Assembly: GCF_900115555.1 (NCBI RefSeq)
Contig: NZ_FOWX01000012.1
Location: 62,001 to 126,000, forward strand
Direction: 5' to 3'
Length of the DNA stretch: 64,000 nucleotides
Source of the DNA: Pseudomonas borbori
Lineage (GTDB): Bacteria > Pseudomonadota > Gammaproteobacteria > Pseudomonadales > Pseudomonadaceae
Shown: piece by piece, positions 44,203 to 52,128 of the stretch
Position numbering within the stretch: position 1 is the first letter of the stretch
How the letters are laid out: the number at the start of each line of letters is the position of its first letter
Made by a program: the position numbers and the translations under genes
Notes under the pieces: model-generated
The model's database searches: none
Told to the model about the DNA's origin: nothing
The model's input: only the letters and a program-made list of their open reading frames with translations

Positions 44203-44619
44203 GTGGTCGTGGAAGAAGTCATCGAACAACTGCGTGAACTCAACGAACCGGTGCCAGTGCCGCTGGAGTTGCCGGAGGAAGAACTGCTGGTGGAGATCGA
44301 GGAGCAGATCCTGATCAACCTGCCGTTCGAGCTGCGCGAGTTTCTGCTCAAGGTCAGCGACGTGGTCTACGGCCGCCTGGAGCCCGTCACCGCCACCGAC
44401 CCGCAATCACACACCTACCTGCCGGAAGTCGCCGCAGTGGCCTGGTCGCTGGGCGTACCGCGCGAGCTGGTGCCGATCTGCGAGGATCACGGCAACTACT
44501 ACTGCGTCGAACAGGACGGCAGCGTGGTGCTCTGGGAAGGCGACAGCGGCGAGCTGAGCGAAGAAGAAAGCTGGGACTCGGTGTGGCACTGGGTGCGCGA
44601 CGTCTGGCTGGAGAGCTGA
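44203..44619 (+). CDS. Acidic hypothetical protein, SMI1/KNR4-like
   Basis: A 138-residue, very acidic protein (LELPEEELLVEIEEQILINL near the N-terminus). The pattern LPFELREFLLKVSDVVYG then VPICEDHGNYYCVEQDGSVV resembles the SMI1/KNR4 (SUKH) fold, whose members include toxin-immunity proteins and regulatory scaffolds. Two GTG starts are possible (44203 and 44209); GAGG lies at 44195-44198. No toxin gene is beside it, so an immunity role has no support here. I recall conserved copies in Pseudomonas. Confidence 0.75.
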   Translation: MVVEEVIEQLRELNEPVPVPLELPEEELLVEIEEQILINLPFELREFLLKVSDVVYGRLEPVTATDPQSHTYLPEVAAVAWSLGVPRELVPICEDHGNYYCVEQDGSVVLWEGDSGELSEEESWDSVWHWVRDVWLES

Positions 44620-44646
44620 GCCCGTCCAGGTCGGGCCAGGCGGGGA

Positions 44647-45312
44647 TCAAGCCTCGCGACTGGCCTCACCCTGCTCCAGCCCTAGCAGGTTGAGCAGGAA
44701 CTGACCGAAGAAGCTCAGGTCCTGCTCGATCGCCGCCCGCGCCGCCTTGCCGTCGCCGGCCTGCAGGGCTTTCAGGCAGTCGCCGTGAAAATCGTTGAGA
44801 CGCAATGACAGATCGGCCGCGGTGAACAGGCGATTGAAGAAGGGCCCGACCTGCAGCCACAGCGACTCGATCAACCGCAGCAGCACCGGATTGCCGCAGG
44901 CCTGGTACAGGCTCAGGTGAAACTGGCTGTTGTCGCTCAGGTAGGCCTGCACGTCGCGCCGCTCGAGGGCGCTTTCCATGCGCGCGATGCACGCCTGCAA
45001 CGCCGCCAGCTCGGCCGCACCGATGCGCGCGGCGGCCAGTTCCACCGCCAGGCCCTCCAGACTGATGCGCACCGGCAGCAACTGCTGGTAGCGCTCGCGG
45101 GTCATCGCCGGCACCCGCACCGAGCGCTGTGGCTCGCCCTCCAGCGCGCCCTCGGCCACCAGCCGCTGCAAGGCGGCGCGCACCGGCATCGGGCTGGTGC
45201 CCCACTCGGCCGCCAGATCACGAATCTTCAGCCGCTCGCCGGGCTGGAAACGCCCGCTCAGCAGGGCCGCTCGGATATTCTGGTAGAGCTGCTCCTGCAG
45301 GTTATCGGCCAT
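44647..45312 (-). CDS. GntR-family regulator (FCD domain) of the amine/amino-acid unit
   Basis: A 221-residue FadR-type GntR regulator. The winged HTH includes GERLKIRDLAAEWGTSPMPV and RAALQRLVAEGALE (about 26-60); the FCD effector domain covers about 75-205, with metal-site histidines in FHLSLYQACGNP and DFHGDCL. The divergent promoter at 46316-46404 holds the TGTGATCACA palindromes expected for this group, so this protein is the likely repressor of both arms. Its own RBS is weak, and a short ORF directly upstream may provide translational coupling. Confidence 0.9.
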   Translation of the reverse strand: MADNLQEQLYQNIRAALLSGRFQPGERLKIRDLAAEWGTSPMPVRAALQRLVAEGALEGEPQRSVRVPAMTRERYQQLLPVRISLEGLAVELAAARIGAAELAALQACIARMESALERRDVQAYLSDNSQFHLSLYQACGNPVLLRLIESLWLQVGPFFNRLFTAADLSLRLNDFHGDCLKALQAGDGKAARAAIEQDLSFFGQFLLNLLGLEQGEASREA

Positions 45313-45315
45313 GGG

Positions 45316-45378
45316 TCAGCGGTTCCCGGGTACTGGTGGGGCGGGCAGTTGGGCCAGGGTCAGTAGGCAGTTGCGCAT
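45316..45378 (-). CDS. Putative 20-residue leader peptide before the GntR gene
   Basis: An ATG at 45378 preceded by GGAG at optimal spacing (six bases) opens a 20-codon frame, MRNCLLTLAQLPAPPVPGNR, that stops three bases before the regulator's ATG. The regulator itself lacks a good RBS, so ribosomes ending here could restart on it. Alternatively chance; conservation would decide. Confidence 0.4.
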   Translation of the reverse strand: MRNCLLTLAQLPAPPVPGNR

Positions 45379-45523
45379 GTTGTTCTCCAAAGTATTCAAC
45401 GAAAGCGAAGCGGTTCTGCGAGCAGCAGGCTAGGCGCAGGGGCGCTTGCAAAGCGCAGTCGACTGCAAGTCAATGAGCCTTTTCGAGCGTCCCTGCAACA
45501 CCGCCTGAGCGACGCAGAAACGC

Positions 45524-46303
45524 TCAGGGGGCCTTGTTTTCGATCAGGCAGTTGCCGCCGTCCACCACCAGCACCTCGCCGGTAATGTAGCTGGCTTCGG
45601 GCGAGGCGAGAAAGGCCACGGCAGCGGCGATCTCCTCTGGGCGGCCGGCCCGGCCAATCGGCGTGTACGCGGCGGCATGGCGCTCCTCGTCGGTGCTCGA
45701 GCCGGTGGCGATCCAGCCCGGCGCCACGCTGTTGACGGTGATGCCCTGCTTGCCGACTTCCAGCGCCAGGCTCATGTTCAGCCCCAACATGGCCGCCTTG
45801 GCCGCGCTATAGGCCGATTCACCGGGATTGCTACCGCGGGTGCCGGTGGTCGAGCTGATATGCACAATGCGCCCATAACCACGGGCCTTCATCCCCGGCA
45901 ACACGGCGCGGGTGAGCAAGAAGGCGCTGGTCAGGTTGCGCGCCAGCGACAGGTTCCAGGTGGCCAGGTCCATGTCCGCCACCTCGGCAAAGGGTTCAGG
46001 GCTGCCCTGCATGGCCATGCCGGCGTTATTCACCAAAATGTCGAGATGGCCGAACTGGCCGTGGGCCCAGACGGCCAGCTCGGCCACCTGCGCCTCGTCA
46101 GTCAAATCCGCGGCCATGGCGCGGGCGTCTATACCTTCAGCTTGCAACTCGGCGGCGCGTTGGTGAATGCGCGCGCTGCTGGCGGTGATCAGCACCCGCA
46201 CGCCTTCACGGCCTAAACGCCGGGCGATGGCCAGGCCGATGCCGCTGTCGCTGCCGGCCCCGCTGACCAGTGCCACTTGCTCATGCCACCTAGAATCGCT
46301 CAT
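45524..46303 (-). CDS. SDR-family oxidoreductase (first of two)
   Basis: A 259-residue classical short-chain dehydrogenase/reductase. NAD(P)-binding SGAGSDSGIGLAIARRLG (about 15-32), NNAGMAMQG (about 90), and the catalytic Ser-Tyr-Lys in HISSTTGTRG and YSAAKAAMLGLNMSL. The C-terminus has the VVDGG motif. I use the ATG at 46303; a GTG at 46324 in frame lies within the operator. Divergent from the aminotransferase and controlled by the same operators. It probably oxidises a hydroxyl or reduces a carbonyl intermediate of the unit; the substrate is unknown. Confidence 0.88.
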   Translation of the reverse strand: MSDSRWHEQVALVSGAGSDSGIGLAIARRLGREGVRVLITASSARIHQRAAELQAEGIDARAMAADLTDEAQVAELAVWAHGQFGHLDILVNNAGMAMQGSPEPFAEVADMDLATWNLSLARNLTSAFLLTRAVLPGMKARGYGRIVHISSTTGTRGSNPGESAYSAAKAAMLGLNMSLALEVGKQGITVNSVAPGWIATGSSTDEERHAAAYTPIGRAGRPEEIAAAVAFLASPEASYITGEVLVVDGGNCLIENKAP

Positions 46304-46315
46304 GTTTAAATTCTC

Positions 46316-46404
46316 TGTGATCACAAATGTGCCTGCATCTTAGCAAGATCGGCCATAAAATCTAGACATTGACAGTTTTGTGATCACAAATAATACTGTG
46401 CACA
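46316..46404. promoter_or_regulatory. Divergent promoter with repeated TGTGATCACA operators
   Basis: Two palindromes share TGTGATCACA: 46316-46325 and a perfect 14-base form TTTGTGATCACAAA at 46377-46390. A related TGTGCACA is at 46397-46404. On the plus strand a consensus -35 TTGACA (46369-46374) is followed 16 bases later by TAATAC (46391-46396), with the perfect palindrome filling the spacer. This is a repressor layout for the aminotransferase operon. The first palindrome sits just before the SDR start. The GntR protein at 44647 is the likely ligand. Confidence 0.85.
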
Positions 46405-46425
46405 AATTCGAACGAGGTGTTCAAC

Positions 46426-47817
46426 ATGACATCCAGTGGTATCAGCTCAGCCGCCGTAGCAACCTTCACCGCCCGCGAGCGGCAGCGCTTTGTGGCGCAG
46501 AATCCCAAGTCAGTGGCCCTGGCGGAGCGCGCCCGGCACTCACTGTTCGGTGGCGTGCCGATGCACTGGATGGCCGACTGGTCGACGCCTTCGCCACTGT
46601 TTGTCGAGCGGGCCAAGGGCGCGCGCTTCTATGATGTCGACGGCCATGAGTACATCGACTTCTGCCTGGGCGACACCGGCAGCATGTTCGGCCACTCGCC
46701 GGCCCCGATCGCCAAAGCCCTTGCCGAACAAGGCAACAACGGCCTGACCACCATGCTCCCCGGCGAAGACGCGGTGGTCGCCGGCGAGCTGCTGGCCGCG
46801 CGCTTCGGCCTGCCGTTCTGGCAGGTCACCGCCACCGCCACCGACTCCAACCGTTATGTGCTGCGCTGGGCGCGAGCGATCACCGAGCGCAAGGTGTTGC
46901 TGGTGTTCGATGGCTGCTACCACGGCACCGTGGATGACGTGATGGTGCGCTGCCGCGACGGCGAAACCCAGCCACGCTCCGGCCTGATCGGCCAGGCCTA
47001 CGATCTGACCCGGTACAGCCGCTCGATCCCGTTCAACGATGTCGATGCGCTGGAAGCCGCATTGGCCAAGGGCGACGTCGCGGCGCTGATATGCGAGCCG
47101 GCGATGACCAACATCGGCATGGTCCTGCCTGAGCCGGGCTTTATGCAGAAGTGCCGCGAGCTGACCCAGAAGTACGGCAGCCTGCTGATCATCGACGAGA
47201 CCCACACCATTTCCACCGACATGGGCGGCTGCACCAAGCTGTGGAACCTCGAGCCGGACTTCTTCGTGGTCGGCAAGCCAATCGCCGGCGGCGTGCCGTG
47301 CGGCATCTTCGGCTGCAGTGCGGCCATGGCCGAGGCCATGCTCAAGGCGCGCCAGCAGGCCAGCGAAGCGAGCCACGGGCATGGCCACAGCGGCATGGGC
47401 ACCACCCTGTCGGCCAACGCCCTGGCCATGCACTGCATGCGCGCCAACCTGGAACAGGTGATGACCCAGGCCGCCTACGACCATATGTTGCCGCTGGCCA
47501 AGCGCCTGGCCGATGGTTTCCGCCGCCTGATCGGCAAGTACGAGCTCAAGTGGTCGGTAACCGAACTGGGTGCGCGCAGCGAATTCCAGTTCTGCCCGCA
47601 GTCGCCGAAGACCGGCGCCGAGGCCGAAGCGGCATTCCATGACGAACTGCAGATGGCCCTGCACCTGTACCTGATCAACCGCGGCATCCTGATCACGCCA
47701 TTCCACAACATGACCCTGTGCTGCCCGGCCACCACGGCGGCGGATGTGGACAAGCTGATCGCCACGCTCGATCAAGCGCTCGGCGAATTGCTGGCCATCC
47801 CCGGCGCCCGCGAATAA
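46426..47817 (+). CDS. Class III PLP aminotransferase (GSAM-like), substrate unknown
   Basis: A 463-residue PLP enzyme of the glutamate-1-semialdehyde/beta-amino-acid aminotransferase group. Seen: CLGDTGSMFGHSPAPIAKAL near the substrate entry, DGCYHGTVDDVMVR, the cofactor aspartate in IIDETHTISTDMGG, and the PLP lysine in FFVVGKPIAGGVPCG (about residue 280). The IDETHT form differs from the DEVMT of true GSAM, so this is not a heme enzyme. GAGG lies eight bases before the ATG at 46426. Followed by a glutamine-synthetase-like ligase, suggesting that the pair handles an amine or amino acid. Confidence 0.88.
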   Translation: MTSSGISSAAVATFTARERQRFVAQNPKSVALAERARHSLFGGVPMHWMADWSTPSPLFVERAKGARFYDVDGHEYIDFCLGDTGSMFGHSPAPIAKALAEQGNNGLTTMLPGEDAVVAGELLAARFGLPFWQVTATATDSNRYVLRWARAITERKVLLVFDGCYHGTVDDVMVRCRDGETQPRSGLIGQAYDLTRYSRSIPFNDVDALEAALAKGDVAALICEPAMTNIGMVLPEPGFMQKCRELTQKYGSLLIIDETHTISTDMGGCTKLWNLEPDFFVVGKPIAGGVPCGIFGCSAAMAEAMLKARQQASEASHGHGHSGMGTTLSANALAMHCMRANLEQVMTQAAYDHMLPLAKRLADGFRRLIGKYELKWSVTELGARSEFQFCPQSPKTGAEAEAAFHDELQMALHLYLINRGILITPFHNMTLCCPATTAADVDKLIATLDQALGELLAIPGARE

Positions 47818-47834
47818 TCCCATCAGATCGCATC

Positions 47835-47866
47835 GATGGGTTACGCCGCTTCGCGGCTAACCCATC
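47835..47866. repeat. Hairpin repeat (GATGGGTTA type) between aminotransferase and ligase genes
   Basis: GATGGGTTA (47835-47843) is complementary to TAACCCATC (47858-47866), and the inner GCCGC/GCGGC also pairs, leaving a TTC loop. The sequence is of a dispersed Pseudomonas palindrome family. It lies inside the presumed operon and may tune expression of the downstream genes. Confidence 0.7.
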
Positions 47867-47883
47867 CTACCCAGGACACCATC

Positions 47884-49251
47884 ATGCAATTCGCCACTAT
47901 TCAAGAAGCCCACGACTTCCTAGAACAACACCCGCAAGTACGCCTGATCGAACTGTTCCTGATCGACGCCAACGGTGTGCCGCGCGGCAAACTGTTGCAC
48001 CGCGAGGAGCTGCTGGCCGTCTACCAGAACGGCCGGCCGCTGCCCAGTTCGATCCTGGCGCTGACCATCAACGGCGAAGACGTCGAAGAAACCGGTCTGG
48101 TCTGGGACGTTGCCGATACCGACTGCTGGACCTACCCACTGCCCGGCAGCCTGTGCCTGCAACCCTGGCGCAGCCAACCCACGGGCCAGCTGCAGGTGAG
48201 CATGCACCCGACCCAGGGCCTGCCGGCCAGCCCGGCCGACCCGCGCCACGTGCTGGTGCAGGTGATCGAACGGCTCAAGGCCGACGGCTATCATCCGGTG
48301 ATGGCGGTGGAGTTGGAGTTCTACCTGCTCGACCAGCAACGCGATGCCAACGGTCGGCCGCAACCGGCGCGACAGATGAACGGGGAGCGTCCGCAGGCGC
48401 CGCAGGTCTATGGAGTGGCCGAACTGGAGCAGTTGCAGCCCTTCCTCGACGACCTCTACGCCGCCTGCGAAGCCCAGGGTCTGCCGGTGCGCACGGCGAT
48501 TTCCGAGTTCGCCCCCGGCCAGCTGGAGCTGACCCTGGAGCACCGCTTCGACGCCCTGCAAGCGATCGACGAAGGCGTGCGCTACAAGCGTCTGGTCAAG
48601 GGCGTGGCAAACCAGCACGGCCTGCAAGCCTGTTTCATGGCCAAGCCGTTCGGCGATCAGTCCGGTAGCGGCATGCACCTGCATGTCAGCCTGGCTGACG
48701 CCCAGGGCAACAACCTCTATGCCAGCGAAGAGCCAACTGGCACGCCGCTACTGTGCCACTCCATTGGCGGTATGCTGGCCACCCTGCTGGATTCCCTGGC
48801 GATCTTCTGCCCCAACGCCAACTCCTTCCGCCGCTTCCAGGCCAACAGCTACGCGCCGCTGGCCAAGAACTGGGGGGTGAACAACCGCACCGTGTCGTTG
48901 CGCGTACCCGGCGGCCCGGCCAATAGCCGGCATATCGAGCACCGGATCTGCGGCGCCGATGCCAACCCCTATCTCGCCGCTGCGGCAGTGCTCGCCGGCA
49001 TCCATCTGGGCATCCGCCAACAGATCGATCCGGGCGCGCCGATCGAAGGTAACGGTTATGCCCAGGCCACGGAATTCCTACCCACCGACTGGCTCAGTGC
49101 CCTGCGCGCGCTGGAACACTCGAGCTGGGCCCGCGAAGCATTGGGGGCAGAGTTCATCAAGGTGTTCCTGGCGATCAAACATGCTGAGTATCGTCAGTTC
49201 ATGGGCGAAGTCGGCGAGCAGGATTGGCGCTGGTACCTCAGCCAAGCCTGA
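47884..49251 (+). CDS. Glutamine-synthetase-like ligase (gamma-glutamyl-amine/polyamine type)
   Basis: A 455-residue GS-family enzyme. Metal-binding VELEFYLL (about 142-149), FGDQSGSGMHLHVSLADAQ (about 258-276), ATP-site NSYAPLAKNWGVNNRTVSLR and the HRICGADANPYLA stretch are intact. The adenylylation loop of true GlnA is not seen. Such proteins (PuuA, SpuI, IpuC) link glutamate to polyamines, ethanolamine or isopropylamine for catabolism. Which amine is used here is unknown; its neighbours are an aminotransferase and two SDRs, not the usual puu genes. Confidence 0.88.
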   Translation: MQFATIQEAHDFLEQHPQVRLIELFLIDANGVPRGKLLHREELLAVYQNGRPLPSSILALTINGEDVEETGLVWDVADTDCWTYPLPGSLCLQPWRSQPTGQLQVSMHPTQGLPASPADPRHVLVQVIERLKADGYHPVMAVELEFYLLDQQRDANGRPQPARQMNGERPQAPQVYGVAELEQLQPFLDDLYAACEAQGLPVRTAISEFAPGQLELTLEHRFDALQAIDEGVRYKRLVKGVANQHGLQACFMAKPFGDQSGSGMHLHVSLADAQGNNLYASEEPTGTPLLCHSIGGMLATLLDSLAIFCPNANSFRRFQANSYAPLAKNWGVNNRTVSLRVPGGPANSRHIEHRICGADANPYLAAAAVLAGIHLGIRQQIDPGAPIEGNGYAQATEFLPTDWLSALRALEHSSWAREALGAEFIKVFLAIKHAEYRQFMGEVGEQDWRWYLSQA

Positions 49252-49323
49252 GTCACCATGCGCTGCGCAACCTACCAGGTTTACCTAAACTGGATTGACC
49301 ACCGCCCCTGGAGGAACCGCCCC

Positions 49324-50082
49324 ATGAGCACGCCCGTTATCCTGATTACCGGCGCCGCCGGCGGCCTCGGCCGCGCCATCGCCAAACGCTTCTCCCAGAG
49401 CCGCTGGCGGGTCACCGCCAGCGATGTCGACAAGGCCGGTCTGCATGCGCTCAATACCGTGGTACCGCTGGACTTCAGCGCCACCGCCGACCTGCGCAGC
49501 GCCAGCAACTGCCAGGAGCTGATCGCCGAGACCCTGGTCGCCACCGGCCGCCTGGATGCCGTGGTCAACGCCGCCGGGGTCTGGCGCGAGGGGCCGGTGG
49601 AGAGCTTCGGCGAGGAGGACTTCGACCTGGTCATGGGCGTCAACCTGAAGGCGGCCTTCTACATCAGCCAGGCGGCCATCCCCCACCTCAAAGAGAGCCG
49701 CGGCTGCATCGTCAATATCGCCAGCGACGCCGGCCGCCAGGCCTACCGCGGCTCGGCGGCCTACTGCGCGAGCAAGGCGGCGCTGGTGATGCTGAGCAAG
49801 ACCCTGGCTCTGGAACTGGCCGGGCACGGCGTGCGGGTCAACGCAGTGTCGCCCGGCGACATCGCCACGCCGATGCTCGACTACCAGGCCGAACGCTACG
49901 GCAAGGGCAACCCGACCGGCTACAAGCGCGAGCTGCTGAGCCTCTACCCCCAGGGCCGCGAGGCACGCTTCCTGCGTCCCGAGGAGGTCGCCGAACTGGT
50001 CTGGTACCTGTACCAGCCGCAGGCCGAGGCGATCACCGGCGCCGACCTGGCGATCGACTTCGGCCTCTCGGCGGGCAAGTAG
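49324..50082 (+). CDS. SDR-family oxidoreductase (second of two)
   Basis: A 252-residue short-chain dehydrogenase/reductase. Cofactor loop LITGAAGGLGRAIAKRF (about 7-23), NAAGVWREGP, and the catalytic YCASKAALVMLSKTLAL with preceding Ser in NIASDAG. Closely follows the ligase gene on the same strand (72 bases). GGAGGAACC lies upstream of the ATG. Probably the last step encoded in this unit. The two SDRs of this locus are only distantly alike, so they are not a recent duplication. Confidence 0.87.
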   Translation: MSTPVILITGAAGGLGRAIAKRFSQSRWRVTASDVDKAGLHALNTVVPLDFSATADLRSASNCQELIAETLVATGRLDAVVNAAGVWREGPVESFGEEDFDLVMGVNLKAAFYISQAAIPHLKESRGCIVNIASDAGRQAYRGSAAYCASKAALVMLSKTLALELAGHGVRVNAVSPGDIATPMLDYQAERYGKGNPTGYKRELLSLYPQGREARFLRPEEVAELVWYLYQPQAEAITGADLAIDFGLSAGK

Positions 50083-50182
50083 GCCATGACGCCACCGGCG
50101 TGACCCGTCCGACGGCGGCGTCGTTCTGATAGAGAAGGTGCATAATCCACCTCGCGCCGCCCCCCACTTGAAGAGCCCGCCC

Positions 50183-50665
50183 ATGGAACCCGGAAACGCC
50201 CAACTGACGATGACCGTGTTGATGACCCCGGATATGGCCAATTTCTCCGGCAATGTCCACGGCGGCACCCTGCTCAAATACCTCGACGAGGTCGCCTACG
50301 CCTGTGCCAGCCGCTACGCCGGCTGCTACGTGGTGACCCTGTCGGTGGACCAGGTGACCTTCCGCGAGCCGGTGCACGTCGGCGAACTGGTGACCTTCCT
50401 CGCCTCGGTCAACTTCACCGGGCGCAGCTCCATGGAGATCGGTATCAAGGTGATCACCGAAAACATCCGCCAGCGCTCGGTACGGCATACCAACAGCTGC
50501 TTCTTCACCATGGTCGCGGTCGACGATCAGGGCAAGCCCATCGCGGTGCCGCCGCGTCAGCCGCAGACCTCCGAGGAACAGCGGCGCTTCACCCAGGGCC
50601 AGCAGCGCCGGGCGATTCGCCAGGAGCTGGAGCAGCGCTACCGCGATCTCAAACACGACGGTTGA
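50183..50665 (+). CDS. Acyl-CoA thioesterase, hotdog fold (YciA type)
   Basis: A 160-residue hotdog-fold thioesterase. The catalytic region NFSGNVHGGTLLKYLDEVAY (about 20-39) has the Asn and His seen in the YciA/ACOT group, followed by VTLSVDQVTFREPVHVGELV. It hydrolyses acyl-CoA to free acid and CoA. Its chain-length preference is unknown. Not obviously part of the amine operon: 100 bases follow the second SDR. A hairpin closes the gene. Confidence 0.9.
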   Translation: MEPGNAQLTMTVLMTPDMANFSGNVHGGTLLKYLDEVAYACASRYAGCYVVTLSVDQVTFREPVHVGELVTFLASVNFTGRSSMEIGIKVITENIRQRSVRHTNSCFFTMVAVDDQGKPIAVPPRQPQTSEEQRRFTQGQQRRAIRQELEQRYRDLKHDG

Positions 50666-50671
50666 GAGCAA

Positions 50672-50693
50672 GACAGCCCGCCGCCGGGCTGTC
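50672..50693 (+). terminator. Hairpin after the thioesterase gene
   Basis: GACAGCCCG and CGGGCTGTC form a nine-base perfect stem around CCGC, seven bases past the stop codon. No T-run follows, so termination strength is uncertain. Confidence 0.55.
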
Positions 50694-50755
50694 AGAATGC
50701 GCCAACGGATCGCCGCCAGACGCGGCGACCGGCCCGAGCCCGCCTGGAACCCACG

Positions 50756-51160
50756 ATGCTGACCCTCGGTAATATTTTCGTTCTGATGCTGCTGGCCACC
50801 GCCGGCGCCTGGCTGTGGCACGCCCACGGCTTGCGCGAGCGCGCCCTGGCGCAGGTCAAACAGCACTGTGCGAAAGCCGATGTCGAATTGCTCGACGGCA
50901 ACGTCGCCCTGCGCAAGATCACCCTCTCGACCGATGCCCGCGGACGCAAGCGCCTGGCACGGGTGTATGGCTTCGAGTTCACCGTCACCGGCGAACAACG
51001 GCATGTCGGCAGCATCGTCATGTTCGGCCCGCAGGTCGGGCGCATCGAACTGGCGCCCCATCCGTTCAGGACGCCACCGACTGAAAACCCTCAGGTCATC
51101 GAGCTGGAGCACTGGCGCGCCACTCATCACCAACCCGACAGGCGGCAGCCCGAGCCGTGA
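50756..51160 (+). CDS. DUF3301 membrane-anchored protein
   Basis: A 134-residue protein with one N-terminal helix (about 5-22, ending LWHAHGLRERA) and a small soluble domain: VALRKITLSTDARGRKRLAR then VYGFEFTVTGEQRHVG. This is the pattern of DUF3301, a conserved family of unknown function. The ATG at 50756 follows GGAACCC. The stop codon abuts a MITE-like element. Confidence 0.82.
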   Translation: MLTLGNIFVLMLLATAGAWLWHAHGLRERALAQVKQHCAKADVELLDGNVALRKITLSTDARGRKRLARVYGFEFTVTGEQRHVGSIVMFGPQVGRIELAPHPFRTPPTENPQVIELEHWRATHHQPDRRQPEP

Positions 51161-51300
51161 CAGGCCGTTGAAAAACGTAGGCGAGGCAGGCAAGACAAGG
51201 CAAAAACAGGCGAGGAAGCGCAGTTTACGAGCTGTAAATGAGCATTCAGAGCCTGTTTTTAACGCAGTATTGCCAACGCAGGTAGTTTTTCAACAGCCTG
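51161..51300. mobile_element. MITE-like element, copy 2
   Basis: A 140-base element with terminal repeats CAGGCCGTTGAAAAAC (51161-51176) and, on the opposite strand, CAGGCTGTTGAAAAAC (51285-51300), 15 of 16 matching. It shares its core blocks with the copy at 32085-32240. It lies exactly between the stop codon of the DUF3301 gene (ends 51160) and that of the convergent beta-lactamase (begins 51301). Without ORFs; mobility would depend on an outside transposase. Confidence 0.8.
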
Positions 51301-52083
51301 TTAAAGCAGGCCCAGCGCCCGCAAACTGGCTTTGCCCAACTCGATACGCTTGCCGGCATCGCGCAAATCCGTCATGGGGATGTTCAGCGCGAAGCTGTAC
51401 AGCTTGTCGTCCTGTTCCAGCCAGCCAACCCACCAGCCGATGTTCGAATCCTGGGCGGTGGCCCAGCCGGTCTTGCCGTACAGCGTCCAATTGGCGCCCT
51501 GCTCGAGCCGGCTGATTTCCCGGACCTGGGCCTGAATGGCCGGCGGCAATGGCAACTGATCCTGGGCCAGGCGCGCCAAAAACCGAGCCTGCTCCACGGC
51601 ACTGATGGTCAGGGGCCCCTTCAGCCAGAACTGATCGACCTCAGTGCCGACCTGGCCATTGCCGTAACCCAGTGCCTCTACCTGCCTGCGCATGCGCTGC
51701 AGGCCGATGCGCCGCGCCAGCTCCTGGTAAACCGGCAGGTTGGAGACCTTGATCGCTTCGCGCAGGCCCATATCCCGCTCCCAGGACTTGAGAAAGCGGG
51801 GCTTGCCGTCGTAAGGGAACACCTCGTCGACACTGCTGACCGCGCCCGTGGCGAGGCCGATCAGGCTGTTGCCAATCTTGAAGGTGGAGGCCGGGATATA
51901 GCGGGTTTGCGCACGCAGGCGGTTGTGCCCGAGCAGTTGCCCGCTGCCGATCTCGTACAGCACAAAGGTGCCCGGCATGCCGGCACGCGCGAATTCAGCG
52001 GATACCGCAGGGCTGTCCCGCCAGTCGAGGGCCAGGGCCTGACTGCTCAGCAACAGCAAGACCAGGCAGAGAATCCGCTGCAT
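51301..52083 (-). CDS. Class D (OXA-type) beta-lactamase
   Basis: Serine beta-lactamase, 260 residues with a signal peptide (about 1-18). Motifs in order: active-site PASTFKIGNSLIGL (Ser-Thr-Phe-Lys, about 66-69), SNLPVYQ in the place of the usual S-x-V, YGNGQVG, and KTGWA. The valine of the second motif is leucine here. AAGGAGTC precedes the ATG. The gene is native-looking in composition, so it is likely a chromosomal OXA of the species and not a recently acquired one. Spectrum cannot be judged from sequence. Confidence 0.92.
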   Translation of the reverse strand: MQRILCLVLLLLSSQALALDWRDSPAVSAEFARAGMPGTFVLYEIGSGQLLGHNRLRAQTRYIPASTFKIGNSLIGLATGAVSSVDEVFPYDGKPRFLKSWERDMGLREAIKVSNLPVYQELARRIGLQRMRRQVEALGYGNGQVGTEVDQFWLKGPLTISAVEQARFLARLAQDQLPLPPAIQAQVREISRLEQGANWTLYGKTGWATAQDSNIGWWVGWLEQDDKLYSFALNIPMTDLRDAGKRIELGKASLRALGLL

Positions 52084-52128
52084 AGCGACTCCTTGACCAG
52101 GGAAATAGGCGGAGTTTTTCACCAGCTT

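Noticed and set aside
44203..44619. SMI1-like protein as a toxin immunity protein
   Set aside because: No polymorphic toxin, secretion gene or toxin fragment is adjacent; single-copy conserved context argues for another role.
46417..46425. GTG start for the aminotransferase at 46417
   Set aside because: It overlaps the GAGG site that serves the ATG at 46426, so it cannot use it.
49324..50082. Second SDR as a steroid or poly(hydroxyalkanoate) synthesis reductase (PhaB)
   Set aside because: Fits only the general SDR pattern; no phaA or phaC is nearby and it follows the gamma-glutamyl ligase gene, so I leave the substrate open.
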